Source of the DNA: Methanobrevibacter millerae
GTDB taxonomy: Archaea; Methanobacteriota; Methanobacteria; Methanobacteriales; Methanobacteriaceae
DNA length: 64,000 bases
Assembly (NCBI RefSeq): GCF_001477655.1
Contig: NZ_CP011266.1
Coordinates: 1,162,001-1,226,000 of the forward strand
Direction of reading: 5' to 3'
This document shows positions 27,954 to 37,118 of the stretch, piece after piece. The notes below the pieces were generated by a model. The model was not told the origin of the DNA, searched no databases, and saw only the letters and a program-made list of their open reading frames with translations. A program made the position numbers and the translations under genes. Numbering within the stretch: the stretch's first letter is position 1; each line of letters starts with the position of its first letter.

Positions 27954-28712
27954 ATGAAAATTTTATATTTCACTTCAACAGGAAATAATCTATATATATC
28001 TAGAAGACTTGGTGGAGAACTCCTAAGCATTCCACAATTGATGAAAAACAGAGATTTTAACATTTTTGACGATGTCGTGGGTATTGTCTTTCCTGTTTAT
28101 TATGCAACATCTCCAAAAATGATTAGGGAATTCCTTAAAGAGGTAAATATTACGACAGATTACCTGTTTTTGATTTGCTCATACGGTTCAGATGGCGACC
28201 AAAACGCATTGAAAATAATGGCAAAAACATTAAAAAAGAAAGGAATTAATGTTAATTATACCAATTCTGTTTTGATGGTTGATAATTATTTGCCGATATT
28301 TGATATGGTTCAAGAAAAAAATATTAAAGATGATTTTGAAATTGATGCACAGATTGATATAATAAAAAATGATATTGAATCCAGAAAAGAGTACAGGCTT
28401 TTTAAGAAATCTTTTACAGATATTCCTCATATTGAAAAAGTTTTAGAAAAGATTATGACTAAAAGATATCATATCATTGTCGGTGAAGGATGCATCAATT
28501 GCGGAATCTGTGTAAAAGTCTGTCCAAGAGCCAATATCATATTGACAGAAGAAAAGCCCGTTTTGGCGGATAACTGTGAATTCTGCTTAGGATGTGCCCA
28601 TCACTGTAAAAATAAGGTTTTTACTATAAACAATGAACCTAATGACGAAAGATATATCAATTCACATGTCAAGGTTTCTGAAATTATTATAAGTAATAAT
28701 GTAGGTGATTGA
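27954..28712 (+). CDS. EFR1-type flavodoxin/ferredoxin protein
   Basis: Electron-transfer protein of 252 aa with an N-terminal flavodoxin-like domain (YFTSTGNN binds FMN phosphate, then GIVFPVYY) and two C-terminal [4Fe-4S] motifs (CINCGICVKVCP and CEFCLGCAHHC). This is the EFR1 architecture found in many anaerobes. It could pass electrons from ferredoxin to the flavin reductase encoded next, whose ATG follows the stop directly. It lies 23 bp after the MBL gene, inside the same operon. Confidence 0.9.
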   Translation: MKILYFTSTGNNLYISRRLGGELLSIPQLMKNRDFNIFDDVVGIVFPVYYATSPKMIREFLKEVNITTDYLFLICSYGSDGDQNALKIMAKTLKKKGINVNYTNSVLMVDNYLPIFDMVQEKNIKDDFEIDAQIDIIKNDIESRKEYRLFKKSFTDIPHIEKVLEKIMTKRYHIIVGEGCINCGICVKVCPRANIILTEEKPVLADNCEFCLGCAHHCKNKVFTINNEPNDERYINSHVKVSEIIISNNVGD

Positions 28713-29291
28713 ATGAAAATCAACGTTAAAAAGCATACGATGATGTATCCTGCTCCAGCTGTTGTTGCAAGTGCCTATGATGAAGATGGTAATGCTGATG
28801 CATGTACACTAGCGTTCGCCACAATGTGTTCTCACCATCCTCCTGCAGTCATGATAGCTATTAATTCAACTTTGAAAAGAAAAACATTGAAAAGCATTTT
28901 GGATAGTGAAGAGTTTTGTTTGGCTTTTCCAAGTGTAGAACATATGGTTGAAGTTGATTATTTGGGTATTGAATCAGGTTATAATGCTAATAAACTGGAA
29001 AAAATTAATTTCAATTATCGTAAAGCTCAAAAGGTAAATGCTCCAATAATAGATGAGTTTAAAGTATCTTTGGAGTGTAAGGTAATGCATATTGCCGAAG
29101 TTGGTTCACATACACAAATCACTGGAGAAATTGTTAATGTTCAGGCCGATGAAAGTGTTTTGAATGAAAAAAATAAGATTGATTTTGAACTGCTTGACCC
29201 TTTGGCCTATGATGACATTACACATTCATATTATAGAACCGGTGAAAAAATAGACAATGCATTCAAACCAGGTTTGAAATTCAAAAAATAG
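28713..29291 (+). CDS. Flavin reductase family protein (flavoredoxin-like)
   Basis: FMN-binding split-barrel protein of 192 aa related to flavoredoxin and NADH:FMN oxidoreductases. The N-terminal YPAPAVVASAYDEDG, the CTLAFATMCSHHPP loop and VMIAIN strand are typical of the family. It probably receives electrons from the EFR1 protein encoded immediately upstream and supplies reduced flavin or reduces a small acceptor. It ends the redox operon, and a strong hairpin follows the stop codon. Confidence 0.9.
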   Translation: MKINVKKHTMMYPAPAVVASAYDEDGNADACTLAFATMCSHHPPAVMIAINSTLKRKTLKSILDSEEFCLAFPSVEHMVEVDYLGIESGYNANKLEKINFNYRKAQKVNAPIIDEFKVSLECKVMHIAEVGSHTQITGEIVNVQADESVLNEKNKIDFELLDPLAYDDITHSYYRTGEKIDNAFKPGLKFKK

Positions 29292-29317
29292 TTTAATGTG
29301 GTTTATTCCACATTAAA
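29292..29317. terminator. Bidirectional hairpin terminator
   Basis: TTTAATGTGG (29292-29301) and CCACATTAAA (29308-29317) form a perfect 10-bp stem around 6 nt between convergent genes. It overlaps the last codons of the minus-strand CARF gene. Confidence 0.7.
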
Positions 29318-30605
29318 TTGCATTGATTTTTAATTTGATATCATATTTCGCAAATCTTGTTTCTTTGATAAATTTGTTCATGTCCTTATCCAATTTGCGT
29401 GCCAATATCATAACTATTTCCAAAAAACTATCAAAATCTTCTTTTGTCTGTGATTCTAGACCATGAGCCAAAATTGAATTGTTTCTTTTTTGTGTTAAAT
29501 TTTTAATTTTACTTTCATTTTCAACATAATATTTTCCCAAGTCATTGTTTAGCTCGTTAAGTAATAAAAAGTCTTTTGATAATCCTATTCTTATTTTTCC
29601 ATCTTCCTTTGTATTTTCTAGGTCTTTGATGAATTCATCAGATACATTATTTTCTTGAAGTATGGAAACATCAATATCTGAACTTTTAATGTTATATTTG
29701 GTTAATTCGATTTGTGCAATTAATTCAAATGACCTATATAATCGAGCAATCGCATCATCATATTTGTACTCTTCTGCTTTTCTAATTGAATTATTAATCA
29801 AGCTGGCAAGTATATAGCAGTTCTTGAGGTTTATTGATTTTGATTTTACGATGTTTCCTAAAGCATTAAGATTTTTCTTTATGTCTTTTTTAATTTCAAC
29901 AAATTCGATTTGATTTGTGTTTACTTTAGTTAAATGATCGTATGCTTTTTCAAATTCCATATTGTCCCATGAATAGTATGCTTTACATAAATTTAATAGT
30001 GAATCCTTGTGAATATTCAAATCAACAATATAATTAAGGATATCTATGCATTGCATGAAACGGTTTGAATTGAAGTTATTTCTTATTCTCATTAAAGAAA
30101 ATTTATCATAAATCTTGTAGAGGTTTTGATAATTGATGATTTCTGTTCCTGCTGAAACTTCTCCTGTTGATCTGTCTCCACCAATAGAAATAAGGGCTTT
30201 GCTATAAAACATACCGCAGCTGGCCATTGCAGCAGACATTGTTTTGGTTCCTAATGTGTAGTCCATGATGATTTCATATTTTTTGCTGTTTTCTTCATAG
30301 TCCAGTTCCCAGACTGCAGATTCAATTGTTTCAAAGCAGGAGTTAAAGTCATCGATGGCAGTTATCTGGAATATTTTGTAGTCTTCATCAGGAATGAATT
30401 CGTCATTGTCAAGTTTGAATAATTCTTCAATATGTTTTATTGTCTTTTCGGATTCATCTGATGCAAAAAACACCACATAATTCGGATATATTTTATTTAT
30501 GGTTGAATATAATTTGCGGGCCTGAATTTTAAATCCTTCCTCATTTGTATTGAAATTATTGCCAGTTCCAACAGTCATGAATAATGCTATTTCTTTTCTT
30601 TTCAT
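29313..30605 (-). CDS. CARF-HEPN protein, Cas02710/Csm6-like (CRISPR ancillary RNase)
   Basis: Protein of 430 aa. The N-terminal half looks like a CARF sensor domain: an ALFMTVGTGNN strand-loop (residues ~7-17) and MDYTLGTKTMSAAM (~115-128) are the nucleotide-binding loops seen in the TIGR02710/Cas02710 family. A helical middle follows with AIARLYRSFELIAQ, conserved in the same family. The C terminus carries RNNSILAH (Arg374-His381), an Rx6H motif fitting a HEPN ribonuclease. Such proteins are switched on by cyclic oligoadenylates from type III CRISPR complexes. No cas gene or CRISPR array occurs in the window, so it is an orphan here. It is monocistronic on the minus strand. Confidence 0.82.
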   Translation of the reverse strand: MKRKEIALFMTVGTGNNFNTNEEGFKIQARKLYSTINKIYPNYVVFFASDESEKTIKHIEELFKLDNDEFIPDEDYKIFQITAIDDFNSCFETIESAVWELDYEENSKKYEIIMDYTLGTKTMSAAMASCGMFYSKALISIGGDRSTGEVSAGTEIINYQNLYKIYDKFSLMRIRNNFNSNRFMQCIDILNYIVDLNIHKDSLLNLCKAYYSWDNMEFEKAYDHLTKVNTNQIEFVEIKKDIKKNLNALGNIVKSKSINLKNCYILASLINNSIRKAEEYKYDDAIARLYRSFELIAQIELTKYNIKSSDIDVSILQENNVSDEFIKDLENTKEDGKIRIGLSKDFLLLNELNNDLGKYYVENESKIKNLTQKRNNSILAHGLESQTKEDFDSFLEIVMILARKLDKDMNKFIKETRFAKYDIKLKINAI

Positions 30606-31184
30606 AATATCACAAACAGTATTGCTATAATAATGTATAGATTTTTTAAGATAAATACTTGAATTTTTAGAATTTTAGAATTTTTTTTGAAATTTTATAA
30701 TTTCTCTTAATGATCAGTTTTTCATGATTAATTTAAATATAATTTTCTATTTAAAATAGCTATGTTATTTACTTTAAATTAAACATTTGATATAATATTT
30801 TTTTAATAAATGGACTGATGTTAAATTATAAATTTTTTTCATTATGGGGTGATAACTTATAACATATAAATTAGTATTAACTTTTTTATGTTTAAATTTG
30901 TGTATTTTTTTTAAATATTTTTTATTTTATTTTTTTTTAAATATTTTTATTTTTATTTTTTTTGTATTTTATGTATTTTGTTCATATTTTTGATTATTTA
31001 TTTCAGTTTAAAAAATAAATATGTTTATATATTGTAAAAATTAATATATTATATAATATTTTCAAATTTAATATTTTATTGCTATCTTAAAAATATTTTA
31101 AATCAATTGAGGTTAGAAAATAAAAAAATAAACTGTTTTAATAATCATTAAGAAAAATTAAGTATATTTTTTTAGGGGATTGGA
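30606..31184. other. Long AT-rich intergenic region between divergent genes
   Basis: About 580 bp of T-rich, low-complexity DNA between the divergent CARF and dehydratase genes. A TATA-like TGTTTATATATTG near 31021 may serve the dehydratase, leaving a leader of over 100 nt with an AGGGGATTGG ribosome binding site. I see no open frame or folded RNA I can support. Confidence 0.5.
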
Positions 31185-32165
31185 ATGTATAGTGATTTTT
31201 ATAAAAACAAAAAGGTTCTTGTAACAGGTGGCTCAGGGTCAATAGGTAAAAAAATTGTTAAGGAATTAATCAAATATGACGTTGATGTTATAAGGGTTTT
31301 GGATAATAACGAGACAGAGCTCTTTAATTTAGAAAATGATTTAAATTCTTCTAAAATAAAGGTTTTTGTTGGAGATATTAAAGATTCACAAAGATTAAAA
31401 AGTTTATTTAAAGATATTGACATTATTTTCCATGCAGCAGCATATAAACATGTTCCATTATGTGAATATAATCCCCTCGATGCTGTAAAGACCAATGTTT
31501 TGGGAACTCAAAATGTAATAGATATGGCTATTTTGTGTGATGTTAAAAAGGTTATTTTAATCAGTACTGATAAGGCAGTCCATCCTGCAAATGTTATGGG
31601 AGCTACAAAATTCCTAGCTGAAAGACTGATGATGGCAGCTAGTGCATATAGTGATGATGGAACTAAATTCTCCTGTGTCAGATTCGGCAATGTATTGAAT
31701 TCAAGAGGATCAGTTATTCCATTATTTAAAAAGCAATTAAAGCAAGGCGGTCCAATCACACTTACTGATGAAGATATGACAAGATTTATAATGAATATCT
31801 ATCAGGCATCAAAACTTATTTTACAGGCAGGTATGCTATCTCAGGGTGGAGAAATATTCATATTGAAAATGCCGGCATTCAAATTAAGCGACTTGGTCGA
31901 TGCAATGATTGAGTTTTATGCACCGGTATACGGATATAATCCAGAAGAAATTGATGTTAAAATCATTGGAAAAAGACCTGGTGAGAAGTTATATGAGGAA
32001 CTAATGACCTCTGATGAGATGTTGACTGCCTATGATAATGGTGATTTATTCATCATCCGCGATGAATTAAATAAAAAACATCCTGATTTCATTTATAATT
32101 CAAATGAAATAGACCATTTAACAAAAGATGAAATTTTAAGAATTTTAAGTGAAATGGAAAATTAA
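31185..32165 (+). CDS. Nucleotide-sugar 4,6-dehydratase, PseB/CapD-type (SDR family)
   Basis: Extended short-chain dehydrogenase of 326 aa acting on UDP-GlcNAc-like sugars. The N-terminal TGGSGSIGKK binds NAD(P), FHAAAYKHVPLCEYNP and STDKAVHPANVMGATK are hallmarks of the polysaccharide-biosynthesis (Polysacc_synt_2) group, where Met replaces the usual catalytic Tyr before xxxK. The product would be a 4-keto-6-deoxy sugar. It lies 10 bp upstream of a DegT-type aminotransferase that would aminate that keto group, as PseB-PseC do. The start follows AGGGGATTGG. Confidence 0.92.
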   Translation: MYSDFYKNKKVLVTGGSGSIGKKIVKELIKYDVDVIRVLDNNETELFNLENDLNSSKIKVFVGDIKDSQRLKSLFKDIDIIFHAAAYKHVPLCEYNPLDAVKTNVLGTQNVIDMAILCDVKKVILISTDKAVHPANVMGATKFLAERLMMAASAYSDDGTKFSCVRFGNVLNSRGSVIPLFKKQLKQGGPITLTDEDMTRFIMNIYQASKLILQAGMLSQGGEIFILKMPAFKLSDLVDAMIEFYAPVYGYNPEEIDVKIIGKRPGEKLYEELMTSDEMLTAYDNGDLFIIRDELNKKHPDFIYNSNEIDHLTKDEILRILSEMEN

Positions 32166-32175
32166 GGTGTTTTAA

Positions 32176-33375
32176 ATGAATATTCCATTTTCACCACCGG
32201 ATATTTCAGATTCAGAGATAGATGAAGTAATTGATACATTAAAATCCGGATGGATAACAACAGGACCAAAAACCAAAAAATTTGAAAATGACATTACCTC
32301 TTATTGTGACAGTGCAAAAACTGTATGTTTGAGTTCTGCTACTACTTCTCTAGAAATGACCCTGCGTATTTTGGGAATTGGTAAAGGAGATGAAGTTATT
32401 GTTCCCGCTTACACATATACTGCATCATGCAGTGTCATCTGTCATGTCGGAGCGACACCTGTCATTGTTGACAGTCAAAAGGATAATGTTGAAATGGACT
32501 ATGACTTAATGGCTGATGCTATAAGTGAAAAGACCAAAGCTATTATTCCAGTTGATATTGCAGGGATTTTATGTGATTATGATAAAATTTTTGAAGTTGT
32601 TGAAAATAAAAAGGAATTATTCAATCCAAATTCCGATTTACAGAAAATATTTAATAGAATCATTGTCATAGCAGATTGTGCACACGGTTTCGGTGCTGAA
32701 AAGAATAATAAAAAAGCCGGTACTTTCGCTGATTTCACTTGTTTTTCATTCCATGCTGTTAAAAACTTGACTACTGCTGAAGGCGGAGCTGTTACTTGGA
32801 TTAATCATGAAGGAATCGACAATGATGAGCTATATAAAAAATATCAAATCTATTCACTTCATGGCCAGACTAAGGATGCTCTTGCAAAAACTACAGGATC
32901 ATGGGAATATGATATTCTAATTCCTGGATATAAATGCAACATGACAGATATTCAGGCAAGTATAGGTTTAGTACAATTGAACAGATATGATGGTCTTTTA
33001 AAAAGAAGACATGAAATCATAGCTAAATATGATGCAGCATTCAGTGAATATCCATTTATCACTCAATTCCATAAAACTGAAAATTCAATATCTTCAGGAC
33101 ATTTATATCTGCTTAGAATCGAAGATATTGATATGGAAAAAAGAAATGAGATTATTTCAAAGATGGGTGAGCGTGGAGTAAGTACAAATGTCCATTACAA
33201 GCCGCTGCCTTTACTGACTGCATATAAAGAATTGGGATTCGACATTGCAGATTATCCGAATGCCTATAATTTATTTTTAAACGAGATTTCTCTTCCTCTT
33301 TATTCTACATTAAGTGATGAGGCAGTTGACTATATCATTGATAATCTTTTGGAAGTAGTGAAAGATTATTTCTAA
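32176..33375 (+). CDS. DegT/DnrJ/EryC1/StrS-family sugar aminotransferase
   Basis: PLP-dependent aminotransferase of 399 aa that transfers an amino group to a 4-keto nucleotide sugar. The N-terminal PFSPPDISDSEIDEV and SGWITTGP segments, SSATTSLEM, VPAYTYTASC, and CFSFHAVKNLTTAEGG with the PLP Lys are all characteristic. Relative to PseC it contains a short insertion around residues 130-160 (EVVENKKELFNPNSDLQ). Together with the dehydratase 10 bp upstream it makes a 4-amino-4,6-dideoxy sugar nucleotide, probably for surface glycans. The later enzymes of a pseudaminic or legionaminic pathway are not in the window. Confidence 0.93.
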   Translation: MNIPFSPPDISDSEIDEVIDTLKSGWITTGPKTKKFENDITSYCDSAKTVCLSSATTSLEMTLRILGIGKGDEVIVPAYTYTASCSVICHVGATPVIVDSQKDNVEMDYDLMADAISEKTKAIIPVDIAGILCDYDKIFEVVENKKELFNPNSDLQKIFNRIIVIADCAHGFGAEKNNKKAGTFADFTCFSFHAVKNLTTAEGGAVTWINHEGIDNDELYKKYQIYSLHGQTKDALAKTTGSWEYDILIPGYKCNMTDIQASIGLVQLNRYDGLLKRRHEIIAKYDAAFSEYPFITQFHKTENSISSGHLYLLRIEDIDMEKRNEIISKMGERGVSTNVHYKPLPLLTAYKELGFDIADYPNAYNLFLNEISLPLYSTLSDEAVDYIIDNLLEVVKDYF

Positions 33376-33445
33376 TTTTTTAAAAAAGAGAATTTGGTTT
33401 AGTTTTGTGGTGTTAATAAAAAAATAAAAGAATAAAATTCTTTAA

Positions 33446-33763
33446 TTAGAATTGTATTCTGTTTCCAGTCCAATCATCATCGTTGAATGAATCAAGTTCG
33501 TCATCTTCTTCTTTTTTAGCATTTTTTGATAAAACGATGCTTGAGATTTTTGAGTAATATAAGAAAAAGATTTCTCCTTCATCATCTGTTTCTTTTAAGT
33601 AATCTTCATTGAATTCGACAGTGCTGTCGTTTTCATTATAAAAACTATGAACTTCATTTTCACATGATAATTGGAAGTATGTAAATTCATTTTTTGTCAA
33701 TTCATCTAAAAAGTCTTGTATCATACCAGGGTATTTAATTCTGTTATTTTGTTTAATGCGCAT
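33446..33763 (-). CDS. Hypothetical acidic protein
   Basis: Protein of 105 aa, strongly acidic toward the C terminus (KKEEDDELDSFNDDDW). The middle alternates hydrophobic and polar residues (EFTYFQLSCENEVHSFY, EGEIFFLYYSKISSIVL), which suggests a small beta-rich domain. No family recognised. A GAGGAAGT-type ribosome binding site lies before the ATG. It is near and on the same strand as the TPR-HIRAN gene, about 110 bp downstream of it, but a link is not shown. Confidence 0.72.
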   Translation of the reverse strand: MRIKQNNRIKYPGMIQDFLDELTKNEFTYFQLSCENEVHSFYNENDSTVEFNEDYLKETDDEGEIFFLYYSKISSIVLSKNAKKEEDDELDSFNDDDWTGNRIQF

Positions 33764-33872
33764 ATTACTTCCTCAAAATAATTTTTAACAATTTTTGAAT
33801 TTATAGAAATTCTAAATGTTATATATATTTTAATTTGTTATTCTTTAAATAATTATCCTTAGAAAAATTTAA

Positions 33873-34697
33873 TTATAATAATTTAGCTATAATGTACTCA
33901 TCTAGATAAACGAATAATATTTTAGCTTGAGTATCATTTTTAATCAGGTTTTTTATTTTTGAAGCACTTTTCACTTCGTCAATAAGAGTATAATCGCTAT
34001 TTGCAACATAGCCTATTTTTTGACCATTTAAATATGCAGCTATTGCATCAGGGTCATGTTCGTTGTCCTCTTCTTTAACTAAATTTATAATTAAATTCTC
34101 TTCTGGAGTAAAGTTATAGAAATAGCTGCCGGAAATGTTGATTAATGTATCATTGGTTGTTTTTAAATATTCGACTTGTGATTCAAATTCTTTCAGTTTA
34201 TCGAATTCCTTATATGCAATCAGGTAAGCTTTTTTGGCTTCAATGGGTTCATGAAGGGCCTCTAAAATTTCACCTTTCAAAAAATAGAATTCAGACGGAT
34301 CTTCATTTTGTGGAAGCATATCTATAGCATCATTGATTAATTCATATGCTTTTTCATATTCAAGTTCCGGAAAATATGTGATTTTGGCCCATCTGTATAA
34401 TGCATTTGCCTTATCTGTATGTATTTCTTCTTTATCGGATAACTTCAGAGCATTATCATAACATTCAACGGATTTTTCATATTCCTTTTGATTATCTAAA
34501 ATGAATGCTTTTAATGTCCAGTAATCCAAATCATTTTTTTTAAGACTTTTTTCTATCCAATCCAATGCCTCGTCATATCTATTTTCATTTATCAAATTGT
34601 CTATTTTGGATGTTTTTGGAATCTTGAATCTGGACTGCTTTGAGCTTTCGCTGGCATTTGATGAATCTATGTATAGATAATCTTCTGTTTTTTTCAT
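33873..34697 (-). CDS. TPR and HIRAN domain protein
   Basis: Cytoplasmic protein of 274 aa. Residues about 30-180 are made of helix pairs with TPR character (RYDEALDWIEKSLKKN, EYEKSVECYDNALKLS, EYEKAYELINDAIDML). The C terminus, about residues 185-274, matches a HIRAN-type fold: INLVKEEDNEHDPDAIAAY followed by GQKIGYVANSDY. HIRAN domains bind DNA 3' ends in helicase-like proteins; paired with TPRs and without an enzymatic domain, this one may be an adaptor. I chose ATG 34697 over TTG 34706. Confidence 0.82.
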   Translation of the reverse strand: MKKTEDYLYIDSSNASESSKQSRFKIPKTSKIDNLINENRYDEALDWIEKSLKKNDLDYWTLKAFILDNQKEYEKSVECYDNALKLSDKEEIHTDKANALYRWAKITYFPELEYEKAYELINDAIDMLPQNEDPSEFYFLKGEILEALHEPIEAKKAYLIAYKEFDKLKEFESQVEYLKTTNDTLINISGSYFYNFTPEENLIINLVKEEDNEHDPDAIAAYLNGQKIGYVANSDYTLIDEVKSASKIKNLIKNDTQAKILFVYLDEYIIAKLL

Positions 34698-34930
34698 TTT
34701 TATCAACTTGATATAATATATATCTACATCACATATTTTAATTTAATTAATTTCACATGTCCATTTATTTATATTGCATGCCTGATTAATTATATTGAAC
34801 CTGTGTCAATCTAATATATTTTAATTAATTGGATATTGCAAATAATTCATACTATATTTTATTAAAAAATTTCTAAATAGATAAGAATTTTATATCATTT
34901 AAAATAAATACTAATTCAGAGGTAAAAAAC

Positions 34931-36379
34931 ATGGATTATGATGTTATTTATATTGGAAGTGGAAATGCTGCTTGGCAAGGTGGCCGTTTTTTAAGAAAAA
35001 AAGGTCTTAAAATATTAATCATTGAAGAAAGCTTATATGGTGGAACATGTGCAAACAGGGGCTGTAACTCAAAGGCATTATTGGACGCACCTTATGAAAT
35101 CAAGGCATTGGCCGATAATTTTGAGGGTGTTGGAAAGTCAGGTGATTTCGAAGTTGATTGGCCGGCTTTAATGGAATTTAAAAGGAAAAGAATAGCCAAT
35201 ATGGCTCCGTTTTTGGACGGCAAATTTGAGGAGTATGATTTGGATGTTGCTCATGGAAAGGGAGTCATTATTGATGAGCATACGGTTCAGGTTGCAGATA
35301 AAAAGTTCACCACTGAAAAAATTGTCATTGCTACAGGTTTAAAGCCTGTCATTCCTGATATTGAAGGTAAGGAATTTTTGCATGACAGCACTGACTTTTT
35401 AGACATATCAGAACTTCCAAAGCATGCCATAATCATTGGTGCAGGTTTTGTAGGTATGGAATTTGCATCAATACTTGCTGAAGCGGGTCTTGAAGCTGAT
35501 GTAATCATCAGGGGAGATATGGCTTTAAAATACTTCCACCAGCCATATGTGCACAAGGTAATTGAAATTTTAAAAGAAAAGAATATACGCTTCCATTTCA
35601 AAGAAAATGTAAAAGAAATTATTAGTAATATAGAAATAGATGATCCAGAATCTCGAGTTTTAAATGTAACATGTGCACAAAATTCAGATGAATTCCTAAG
35701 AGATCCTGATGCAAAAATAGATAATGTTGCATATGAAGATGGATTTACTGTAAATTGTGAAAGCGGACTTAGCCTAACCGGAGACTATGTAATTGCGGCA
35801 ATGGGAAGGGAAGCCAATGTGGAGGATATTGGCCTTGAAAATGTCGGCTTGACATACACTAAAAATGGAATTAAGGTAAACGGACACCTCCAGACTGAAG
35901 TTCCAAACATCTATGCTTCAGGAGATGTTGCAGATACTGGAATAGCAAAACTCGTTACCGTTGCAATACATCACTCAAAATATCTTGCAAAAGAGTTGAT
36001 TGGAGAGGCAGATGAGATAACATATCCTGTTGTCCCGGCTGTTGCATATACAATTCCAAGAATAGCTACTGTAGGTGTACCTGCATATATTGCAGAAAAA
36101 AGCGATGAATATGATGTTCACACTATAAGATATGGAAATTCATATTCACTGGAGCTTAAAAATGACACCACCGCCGAGGCTAAGGTTATTGTAGATAAGG
36201 ATTTGCAGATTGTCGGTGCTGAAATTTATGCAGCGGATGCAGAAAATGTGGCAAATATGTTTACTTTCATTATTAATAAGAAGATAACCTTAGAAGAACT
36301 TGATTATATGATTTATGCATTCCCTTCAAGCAGTTCAGTCTGTTTGTATAAATTGCATAATATTCACTATGATTTATAA
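34931..36379 (+). CDS. Pyridine nucleotide-disulfide oxidoreductase (dihydrolipoamide dehydrogenase-like)
   Basis: FAD- and NAD(P)-dependent flavoprotein of 482 aa. It has an N-terminal IGSGNAAW FAD loop, the redox disulfide Cys40-Cys45 in GGTCANRGCNSK, an IIGAGFVGMEFAS NAD-binding motif near residue 170, and IYASGDVAD in the third FAD segment. The C-terminal dimer domain lacks the usual HPTxxE His-Glu pair; the matching place reads YAFPSSSSV. It is therefore unlikely to act as a classical lipoamide dehydrogenase or glutathione reductase; the acceptor is unknown. AGAGGT precedes the ATG, and a hairpin with a T-run follows. Confidence 0.88.
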   Translation: MDYDVIYIGSGNAAWQGGRFLRKKGLKILIIEESLYGGTCANRGCNSKALLDAPYEIKALADNFEGVGKSGDFEVDWPALMEFKRKRIANMAPFLDGKFEEYDLDVAHGKGVIIDEHTVQVADKKFTTEKIVIATGLKPVIPDIEGKEFLHDSTDFLDISELPKHAIIIGAGFVGMEFASILAEAGLEADVIIRGDMALKYFHQPYVHKVIEILKEKNIRFHFKENVKEIISNIEIDDPESRVLNVTCAQNSDEFLRDPDAKIDNVAYEDGFTVNCESGLSLTGDYVIAAMGREANVEDIGLENVGLTYTKNGIKVNGHLQTEVPNIYASGDVADTGIAKLVTVAIHHSKYLAKELIGEADEITYPVVPAVAYTIPRIATVGVPAYIAEKSDEYDVHTIRYGNSYSLELKNDTTAEAKVIVDKDLQIVGAEIYAADAENVANMFTFIINKKITLEELDYMIYAFPSSSSVCLYKLHNIHYDL

Positions 36380-36392
36380 GGCTTTAAGCCTT
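36378..36392 (+). terminator. Hairpin terminator after the flavoprotein gene
   Basis: AAGGCTT and AAGCCTT around a single T, followed by a run TTTTCTTTTTTTT; a textbook short stem with T-tract, starting at the stop codon. Confidence 0.7.
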
Positions 36393-37118
36393 TTTTCTTT
36401 TTTTTGATAAAACTAAAAAATTGTTTGTTTTTGCTTTAATTTAAAATATAACACTGTTTTTAGATATTTTTTTGCTGTTCTATTTTTCTTAAATATGTTG
36501 TATTTTTGTAGGATTTTATAATTTAAAATATTACAGTTAAGTAAAAAAGATACTAATTTAAAAATGTGTTTTAAATATAAAAATAATAATGAAAAATAAA
36601 GTTTTTTACATATTCATTCAGTTAATATAATCATATTATATATATAATTTAACTTTTTTTCATAATAGTTATATTAATTTAATATATAGATATTGTTTAA
36701 TATTTTGATAATTTTTAAGTAAATTTTAATAACAATTTTTAAATAGGTATTTCGAATAACATAGTAATTAGAATAATGATTGAGGTTGATTATTATTCTG
36801 CATTAAGTAAAAAATAAATTTTATTTAAAAGGGCAAATCTTATATTTAATTAAAAGTATTTAATTTCAAGTAATTTTAATAACAAAATTGTAATAATTGG
36901 TATTTTTTGGTTTAGTGTTTTTAAATTATTTTAGAATTATTAATAATGGTTTTATAAATGATTTAAATTGCATGATAATAATCATGAATATTACTTATAA
37001 GAATTTGTTTGTTGGATTGATAATCTAATTTTGGGATAAAATAATTGTTTACTTAAATTTTATATTTGATTATAGTGTATTTGATTTGACTCTCGTTAAA
37101 CAAAATACGGGGATTAAA
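36393..37118. other. Long AT-rich intergenic region upstream of the giant adhesin
   Basis: About 725 bp without a supported gene. AGAATAAT (36770-36777) and ATTATTCT (36792-36799) could pair. A TATA-like AATTTTATATTTG at about 37057 fits initiation near 37085, just before the chosen TTG start of the adhesin. The rest is low-complexity AT sequence. Confidence 0.5.

Noticed and set aside
37086-37118. TTG 37086 as start of the giant adhesin.
   Set aside because: It coincides with the predicted transcription start and adds a non-signal extension; TTG 37119 has a GGGG ribosome binding site and a compact signal peptide.
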